A stretch of 64,000 nt of DNA from Hamadaea tsunoensis DSM 44101 (GTDB lineage: Bacteria; Actinomycetota; Actinomycetes; Mycobacteriales; Micromonosporaceae), in contig NZ_AUAX01000004.1 of NCBI RefSeq assembly GCF_000428945.1, positions 62,001-126,000 of the forward strand, given 5' to 3'. Each line of letters starts with the position of its first letter. Within the stretch, counting starts at the first letter, position 1. This document shows, piece after piece, positions 58,549 to 64,000 of the stretch. Both the position numbers and the translations under genes were made by a program. Under the pieces are notes generated by a model. It was not told the DNA's origin, searched no databases, and saw only the letters and a program-made list of their open reading frames with translations.

Positions 58549-60706
58549 CGAGATCCCAGACGATCCGTCCGGACCCGAGGGTCACCAGGAAGATCAGATT
58601 CTCGTACGCGAGGCCGGGCGGGAGGTCGATCGCGAACTCCGGTCCCGTCCGGGGCACGGGCAGCGTGAACCGGTTGCCGCTGCCCGTCCCGGGGGAGAAC
58701 CCGGCCGGCACGACGAGGTCCACCGACTGGGCGTGCTCCAGCCGGTACGCGACCCGGACCCCGCCGGCCGTCGCGCTGATCCGGCAACGGTCGGCGAGCT
58801 TCTGCCGCCGGGCACCGTCGACCAGCGCCTCGATTTGTGCACAGTGGACGAAGTCGCCCCGCGCGTACGCGTTGTCGAACAGGACGGGCGCGATGGACGG
58901 GGAGACGGGCGCGAACCGTTGGTAGGCGGGCACGTCCCCGCGGGCGAGAGCGGCGGCGAGCACCCGGTCGCGGTGCTCGGGTCCGAGCCGGTCGAACCAG
59001 CCGTAGTCCAGTGCCCGTTCGACCGGGTACGCGAACTCGTCACCCGCCTGGGCTCGGGCGAAGTGGTCGAGGCGTACGGCGGCCGACCGCTGCCACGTGA
59101 ACGTCCGTGCGAGGGCGGCCGCGTTGGCGGACAGCCGGGCATAGGTCGCCGGATCGGCACGATAGACGGCGACCGCTTCGCGGATCCGGTCGGCCAGGCG
59201 GTCGGCGAGATGCCGGTCGTCGGTGCGGAACGAGCGCGGCACCGCGAACCCGGTGGCGTCCGGGTGGGACACCGGCAGCGTGTGGCGGTAGTGGCTCAGC
59301 ACCTCCTGCGCGGTGGCGATCGGCACGGCGCCGCAGGCCATCGCCTCGGCCATGGTGATGAGGAAGCCGTCGAGCTCGAACTTCGACGGGAAGAGGCAGA
59401 AGTCGGCGCATGCGGAGTGCTCGAACAGGACCTCCTCCTCGGCCATGCGCCAGTCGAGGTGCACGTTGCGCGGCCAGCGCGCGGCCACCTCCGCGAAGTA
59501 CGCGTCCCCGACCGCCGCCGTACTGCCGGCGGCGCCGGTCGCACAGCGTACGACGAAATTGATCTCCTGATCGGTACGCAGGACGGCGTCGACGGCGCGG
59601 AAGAGTTCGACCTGGCCCTTGTGGTTCTGGGCGAGGCGGGCGGCGTGGTAGAAGGTCGGGCGGGCGGGGTCGAGGCCGAGCGCGGCGAGGGTCGTGTCGC
59701 GGTCGACGCCGCGCGGGTCGCGGTCGAGCCACCAGCCGGGCAGGGCGCACCAGCCGACGAAGTGGCGGGCGGCGGTGTCCTGGATGACGGCGCTGACCGG
59801 CAGCTGCCGGAAGCGGCGCTCGAAGGGTGCGTCGCGGAAGGTCGAGTAGTGGTCGCGCTGGCCGTCGGACACGAAGTCGACGAGGTCGGAGGTGTCGGCG
59901 ACCATGGCGAAGTAGTTCACGTAGTCCGCGCGGGGATCGCGCTGGAGGAACGACGGCCGGGAGTGGTCGCGCATCGCGGCCGACAGCGGGTCGTCGTGTT
60001 CGACGACGGCGTAGCGGTCGAGGTCGACGCGGGCGGCGTAGAGCTCGAAGAGGCGTTCGAGCTGGGGGCGGTAGACCGCGTCGTCGATCCGCGTGTTCAC
60101 CACGACGGTGCTGACGGTCGTCCGGTGTGGACGGCCGCGCATGACCGGCGGCAGCAGGTACGCGTACGCGGGCTCGTAGCACTGGATCACGGCCGGTTCG
60201 GCGCCGAAGTGCCGGTCGATGAACCGGATCGCGTCGACCTGGAACACGAGCGGCTTGGCGTACGCCAGATCCGTGCCCTGCATCTCGTTGGCCGGGTAGA
60301 GCGTGTCCGGCAGCAGGTCGGTGTAGTCGTCGGACAGGAAGTAGATGTCGACGCCCTCCCGCCGCAGCCGGTACGCCCGCGTCCGCACGCTCAGCGGAAC
60401 CTCGGCCGGGAAGGCGGGCCAGATCGCGGGGTCGAGGACGAGCGGCACGACGTGCTCGTCCGGCGACCCGATCTCCTCGATCCCGTAGTGCGCGCGCAGG
60501 TGGTCGACGTGGCCGTGGGCGGGGGTGACGACCGAGACGCGGTGACCGGCGGCGGTGTACTCGCGGGCCAGCTCCCAGACCATCGTCGCGGTACCGCCCC
60601 GGGTGAGCCGCACGTCGAAAGCCGTCGCCTCGTAGGCGACCTGGACGATGTGCATGCGCTTGCCGGTCTCGGAGAGCGGCCCGGCAACGAGTGGCCCGGC
60701 GCTCAT
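58484..60706 (-). CDS. Glycogen-synthase-like glycosyltransferase
   Basis: A 740-residue GT-B enzyme. The N-terminal half begins MHIVQVAYEATAFDVRLTRG and contains GGTATMVWELAREYTAAGHR, the donor-domain entry of GT5-type starch/glycogen synthases. The C-terminal domain has FYHAARLAQNHKGQVELFRA and the sugar-nucleotide motif FCLFPSKFELDGFLITMAEA. A further 180 residues form a beta-rich tail of unknown role. The acceptor is unclear. ATG 60706 overlaps the permease stop by 4 nt, so the gene belongs to the upstream ABC operon. Confidence 0.8.
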   Translation of the reverse strand: MSAGPLVAGPLSETGKRMHIVQVAYEATAFDVRLTRGGTATMVWELAREYTAAGHRVSVVTPAHGHVDHLRAHYGIEEIGSPDEHVVPLVLDPAIWPAFPAEVPLSVRTRAYRLRREGVDIYFLSDDYTDLLPDTLYPANEMQGTDLAYAKPLVFQVDAIRFIDRHFGAEPAVIQCYEPAYAYLLPPVMRGRPHRTTVSTVVVNTRIDDAVYRPQLERLFELYAARVDLDRYAVVEHDDPLSAAMRDHSRPSFLQRDPRADYVNYFAMVADTSDLVDFVSDGQRDHYSTFRDAPFERRFRQLPVSAVIQDTAARHFVGWCALPGWWLDRDPRGVDRDTTLAALGLDPARPTFYHAARLAQNHKGQVELFRAVDAVLRTDQEINFVVRCATGAAGSTAAVGDAYFAEVAARWPRNVHLDWRMAEEEVLFEHSACADFCLFPSKFELDGFLITMAEAMACGAVPIATAQEVLSHYRHTLPVSHPDATGFAVPRSFRTDDRHLADRLADRIREAVAVYRADPATYARLSANAAALARTFTWQRSAAVRLDHFARAQAGDEFAYPVERALDYGWFDRLGPEHRDRVLAAALARGDVPAYQRFAPVSPSIAPVLFDNAYARGDFVHCAQIEALVDGARRQKLADRCRISATAGGVRVAYRLEHAQSVDLVVPAGFSPGTGSGNRFTLPVPRTGPEFAIDLPPGLAYENLIFLVTLGSGRIVWDLVSGSGPCRESDRPAADAPPGS

Positions 60707-61542
60707 GCGCACAGCAGCCGGCCGATGCGGCGGGACGCGACCGCGATCCCCAGGACCACGATGACGACGAGGTAGCCCGCGTCGACCAGCTGCGCCCAGC
60801 CGGCCGTCCCCGTCGTGATCGCCCGGATCAGCGTCACCGCGTGGTACAGCGGGGTGGCCCGGACGATCCACTGCACCGCCACCGGGTACGCCGCGATCGG
60901 CGTGAAGGTCGCCGAGAACATGAACATCGCGAACTGGACCAGGCCCATGGCGTCGAAGTCGCGCCAGTCGCGTACGAGGGTGGCGGCCAGGATGCCGAGG
61001 CAGCCGAAGGCCAGCGCGGACAGGATCGCCGCGGGGAGGGCCGCCAGCGCCCGCACCGGGGTGGTGTGCCCGAGCCCGACCATGATGGCGAGGAAGCCGG
61101 CCGCGTACAGGGCCACGCGTACGGTGGCCCAGCCGAGTTCGCCGAGCGCGATCTCGACCGGCCGCACCGGGGTCGCCAGGATCGCGTCGTACACCTTCAG
61201 GTAGCGCAGCCGGCCGACGAACACGAACGTCGTCTCGGCCAGGGCGCTGGACATCGCGTACGAGGCGACCATCGCGGGGGCGACGAACGCCGGGTAGCTC
61301 ACCACCGAACCGTCCGGCAGGGTCACGTCCCCGATCGCCGTGCCCAGGCCGACGCCGATCGACAGCAGGTAGAACAGCGGCTCGAAGAAGCCGGTGAACA
61401 GGATGATCCAGGAACCGGCGCTGAGCGCCGAGACGTTGCGCTCGGCCACCCGGGCGGACAGCGCGAGCCGGTCCGTCCAGCCGGGCCAGGCCCGCTCGGC
61501 GAGGACCGGAGGACGCTCGGAGATGATCGGATGACTGGTCAC
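60703..61542 (-). CDS. ABC-2 type permease (second subunit)
   Basis: A 279-residue polytopic membrane protein with six predicted helices and the ABC-2 coupling segment (GRLRYLKVYDAILATPVRP) in the first cytoplasmic loop. GTG 61542 is preceded by GAGAGGA. It begins 11 nt after the NodJ-like permease and overlaps the glycosyltransferase by 4 nt. With the ATPase and the other permease it forms a heterodimeric exporter. Confidence 0.88.
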   Translation of the reverse strand: MTSHPIISERPPVLAERAWPGWTDRLALSARVAERNVSALSAGSWIILFTGFFEPLFYLLSIGVGLGTAIGDVTLPDGSVVSYPAFVAPAMVASYAMSSALAETTFVFVGRLRYLKVYDAILATPVRPVEIALGELGWATVRVALYAAGFLAIMVGLGHTTPVRALAALPAAILSALAFGCLGILAATLVRDWRDFDAMGLVQFAMFMFSATFTPIAAYPVAVQWIVRATPLYHAVTLIRAITTGTAGWAQLVDAGYLVVIVVLGIAVASRRIGRLLCA

Positions 61543-61552
61543 GATGGTCCTC

Positions 61553-62314
61553 TCAGCCCGCGAGCCGGCGGCGGAACAGACGGTAGGCGGCCAGCCAGCC
61601 CAGCGCGGCCCAGACCGCCAGGTAGAGCACGTGCGCGGCGGCCGGCCACGGCGTCGGCACACCCTGGACCGCGGCCCGGATGAGGCAGACCGCGCTCCAC
61701 AACGGCGACGCGTACGCGAGCACGCGTACCGGTTCCGGCAGGGTGCTGATCGGGAAGAACACCCCGGCGAACAGCGACATCGGCATCACGGCGAACCGGC
61801 TCAGGGCGCTGAAGTACGTCTCGGACGGCACCGCGGACGCGTACGCGAAGGTGGGCGCGGCCACGGACAGCGCGAGCAGCAGCGTGATCGGGATGGTCAG
61901 TAGGGCGGTGGCCGAACCGAGCGCGCCGAATCCGGCGGCGACGGCGAGCAGGGCGAGGCAGCTGGTGAGGACGCGGAACAGGACGAAGGCCAGGTGTCCG
62001 GTGAGGATGTCGGCGACCCGCAGGGGAGTGGCGAGCTGGGTGCCGTAGGTGCCGGTCCACGACAGCTTGGCCAGCACCGGCCAGGTCGAGTTGCCGACGG
62101 CGAGGTTCAGCGCGGTCGAGGCGATGAGCCCCGGCACGATCCACCGCAGGTACGGGATGCCGTCGAAGTCGGTCGTCAGGTAGTGGCCGACCCCGAGCCC
62201 GATGCCGAGCAGCGTCAGCAGCGGCAGCCCGAACGCTGACAGCAGCGTCGCCGGCCAGGCCCGCCGGAAGCCGACCAGGTAGTACTCGAAGACGGAGAAG
62301 ACACCGGTGGACAT
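61553..62314 (-). CDS. ABC-2 type permease, NodJ-like
   Basis: A 253-residue permease with six helices: FEYYLVGFRRAWPATLLSAF at the N-terminus and the NodJ-type stretch YGTQLATPLRVADILTGHL. The C-terminal loop FFPISTLPEPVRVLAYASPL matches DrrB/NodJ proteins. It follows the NodI-like ATPase by 9 nt. Likely role: export of a lipid-linked or glycosylated product. Confidence 0.88.
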   Translation of the reverse strand: MSTGVFSVFEYYLVGFRRAWPATLLSAFGLPLLTLLGIGLGVGHYLTTDFDGIPYLRWIVPGLIASTALNLAVGNSTWPVLAKLSWTGTYGTQLATPLRVADILTGHLAFVLFRVLTSCLALLAVAAGFGALGSATALLTIPITLLLALSVAAPTFAYASAVPSETYFSALSRFAVMPMSLFAGVFFPISTLPEPVRVLAYASPLWSAVCLIRAAVQGVPTPWPAAAHVLYLAVWAALGWLAAYRLFRRRLAG

Positions 62315-62323
62315 CGCGCGCCC

Positions 62324-63241
62324 CTAGTCGATCAGCTGCCGGCCGGTGAGCCGCAGGAAGACGTCCTCCAGCGAACCCCGGCGGATGTAGACGCCGGCCG
62401 GGGTGACGCCCCGGTCGTGCAGCGCGCCGACGGCCTTCTCGCCGTCGGCGCAGTAGAGCAGCGTGCGGTCGGGCAGCCGCTCGACCCGGTCGCCGATGCC
62501 GTCGAGATCCACTGTGGATCCGGCCGCGAACCGCAGCTCGACGACCTCCTGGCTGGCGTGCCGGCGGATCAGGTCGCCGGGGGCGCCGTCGCCGACGATC
62601 TTCCCGCCGTCCATGACGACCAGCCGGTCGCAGAGCTGCTCGGCCTCGTCCATGTAGTGCGTCGTCAGCACCAGCGTCACGCCCTGCTCCTTGAGCCGGA
62701 ACAGCCGCTCCCACACCAGGTGCCGGGCCTGCGGGTCCAGGCCGGTCGTCGGCTCGTCCAGCAGGACCACCTCCGGCTGGTTCACCAGCGCCCGCGCGAT
62801 GACCAGGCGCCGCTTCATCCCGCCCGAGAGCGTGTTGATGTGGTTGCCCGCCCGGTCGGCCAGCTGCATGAAGTCCAGCAGCTCCAGCGCCCGCTCCCGG
62901 GCGGCCCGGCGGGACAGCCGGAAGTAGCGCGCGTACGTGGTGATGTTCTCCAGGACGGTCAGCTCCGCGTCGAGGCTGTCGGCCTGCGGACACACCCCGA
63001 GCCGGGCACGGATGCGGTGGCCGTCGCGTACCGGGTCCATGTCCAGGACGCGCAGCGTTCCCGCGGTGGGCGGCGACACGCAGCCGAGCATCCGCATCGT
63101 CGAGCTCTTCCCGGCGCCGTTCGGGCCGAGGATGCCGAAGAACTCGCCGCGGCGTACCGCCAGGTCGATGCCGTTGACGGCGGTGAACTCGCCGAACCGC
63201 TTGACCAGCGCGGTACCGGCGATGGGGGTGTCGGAGATCAT
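62324..63241 (-). CDS. ABC transporter ATP-binding protein, NodI/DrrA-like
   Basis: A 305-residue ATPase: Walker A GPNGAGKS at about 39-46, Q-loop VCPQADSLD, signature LSGGMKRRL, Walker B VVLLDEPTTGLD, and the H-loop LTTHYMDEAEQ. The C-terminal 80 residues form the usual extension. ATG 63241 overlaps the HAD gene stop by 4 nt. It energises the two permeases downstream. Confidence 0.92.
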   Translation of the reverse strand: MISDTPIAGTALVKRFGEFTAVNGIDLAVRRGEFFGILGPNGAGKSSTMRMLGCVSPPTAGTLRVLDMDPVRDGHRIRARLGVCPQADSLDAELTVLENITTYARYFRLSRRAARERALELLDFMQLADRAGNHINTLSGGMKRRLVIARALVNQPEVVLLDEPTTGLDPQARHLVWERLFRLKEQGVTLVLTTHYMDEAEQLCDRLVVMDGGKIVGDGAPGDLIRRHASQEVVELRFAAGSTVDLDGIGDRVERLPDRTLLYCADGEKAVGALHDRGVTPAGVYIRRGSLEDVFLRLTGRQLID

Positions 63242-64000
63242 GAGGCGCTCCAGAGGCGTTCGAGGACGGCCGCGACGCCGTCGTCGTCGTTGCCGGGCCC
63301 GACCTCGTCGGCGGCGGCGAGCACGCGCGGGTCGCCGTTGCCCATCGCGACGCCGTAGCCGGACCAGGCGAACATGGGGATGTCGTTGGGCATGTCGCCG
63401 AACGCGATCGTGTCGGCCGCGGCGAACCCGAGCCGGTCCGCCGCGAGGGTCAGGCCGTGCGCCTTGGTCACGCCCGGCGGCAGCAGTTCGACCACCGTCG
63501 GGTGGGCGTGGGTCACCGTGAACGCGTCCCCGCACAGCGCGGCCAGCCCTTCGGCCAGATCGGCCGCCGGGACCGCCCGGCTGCGGACGAACACCTTCTC
63601 GATCGGCCCCGCCCACAGCTCACCCGCCGGGACCGCCACGCAGTCGCCGCTCGCCCGGCTGTAGAAGCCCGGCTCGACCAGGATGTGCCCCGCCGGGCCC
63701 GCGGTGGCCACGCCGATCCACACCGGGGCGTACGCGCGGCGGATGCGGTCGGCCGCCGCACGGGCCGCGGCGATGTCCAATGTGGTCGACCAGACCAACC
63801 GGCCGGTGTCGGCGTCGTAGAGCTGCGTACCCTGGCCGCACACGGCGAGGCCGCGGTAGCCGAGTCCCGCGAGCAGGTCCCGGCAGCCGGCCATCTGCCG
63901 GCCCGTCACCACCAGATGGCGTACGCCGTGGCGGGGCAGTGCGGCCAGCGCGGACCGGGTACGCGCCGACACGGTGAGGTCGGAGCGCAGCAGCGTGCCG
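63238..64000 (-). CDS. HAD-family (Cof-like) phosphatase, 5' end cut by the window
   Basis: At least 253 residues. The N-terminal motif I is cut at the window edge, where GTLLRSDLTVSAR is the tail of DxDGTLL. Motif II is VVTGR, motif III is around VTKAHGL, and motif IV is AFGDMPNDIPMF, where the Asp pair binds Mg2+. The cap insertion (about 90-190) is of the Cof type that acts on sugar phosphates. It is the first visible gene of the ABC-glycosyltransferase operon and may dephosphorylate a sugar intermediate. Confidence 0.85.
   Translation of the reverse strand, partial: GTLLRSDLTVSARTRSALAALPRHGVRHLVVTGRQMAGCRDLLAGLGYRGLAVCGQGTQLYDADTGRLVWSTTLDIAAARAAADRIRRAYAPVWIGVATAGPAGHILVEPGFYSRASGDCVAVPAGELWAGPIEKVFVRSRAVPAADLAEGLAALCGDAFTVTHAHPTVVELLPPGVTKAHGLTLAADRLGFAAADTIAFGDMPNDIPMFAWSGYGVAMGNGDPRVLAAADEVGPGNDDDGVAAVLERLWSAS

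Noticed and set aside
1-64000. CRISPR arrays, rRNA genes and an origin of replication
   Set aside because: No regularly spaced repeat array, no rRNA-like sequence and no DnaA-box cluster were noticed.

Overview
The window looks like a high-GC actinomycete chromosome. Codons are strongly G/C-ending, GTG starts are frequent, many genes have a TANNNT box only 5-9 nt upstream of the start codon (leaderless transcripts), and the content is typical of the class: AfsR-type regulator, F420-type LLM oxidoreductase, KUP transporter, MarR/TetR/ArsR pairs with transporters. I infer Micromonosporaceae (Actinoplanes-like) from style only.

Layout. 1-1.8 kb is an insertion-sequence graveyard (IS1182/IS5-like and ISL3 remnants). 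1.8-7.7 kb is a lower-GC island of probable defence genes: three different PD-(D/E)XK-like proteins, one fused to HNH, an Abi_C abortive-infection protein and two unknowns. 7.8-11.8 kb has VOC proteins, an ISAs1 remnant, a dihydrofolate-reductase-family/hydrolase pair and an AraC regulator. An inactivated IS630 copy (11.93-13.08 kb) sits exactly in the stop codon of a NarL-type response regulator, followed by its histidine kinase and a divergent ABC exporter. 17.4-24.2 kb holds two DHA2-type drug exporters with a TetR regulator, and between them an apparently inserted segment bounded by an 87-bp repeat of an exporter 3' end. 24.2-43.2 kb is ordinary accessory chromosome: secreted protein, phosphotransferase, MarR, NAD(P)-binding protein, AfsR-like regulator, methyltransferases, cold-shock protein, kup, MOSC protein, lipoprotein and a small I36-like secreted protein.

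The most unusual part is 43.3-50.8 kb. Four 72-74 nt tRNA-like sequences (43312, 45010, 46382, 46516) share one elbow (D arm, variable loop, T arm) but differ in acceptor stem, anticodon arm and anticodon. Each has its own -10-like box. The first, second and fourth lie 30-80 nt upstream of a protein gene: an ankyrin-type protein, a Sel1/TPR membrane protein, and a four-gene overlapping operon encoding an ankyrin protein, a leucine-rich-repeat protein, a MoxR AAA ATPase and a metallopeptidase-like/VWA protein. In composition this recalls MoxR-VWA ternary conflict systems and the RNA-repair systems that pair VWA or scaffold proteins with tRNA-like or Y RNAs. The combination seen here is one I do not recognise as described.

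Downstream are an LLM-oxidoreductase/hemerythrin fusion with its own perfect palindrome and a convergent ArsR gene, a ribosome-hibernation-like protein, an EACC1-caspase conflict module, a secreted NPFAGA-repeat protein, and at the right edge a HAD phosphatase - ABC exporter - glycosyltransferase operon cut by the window end.
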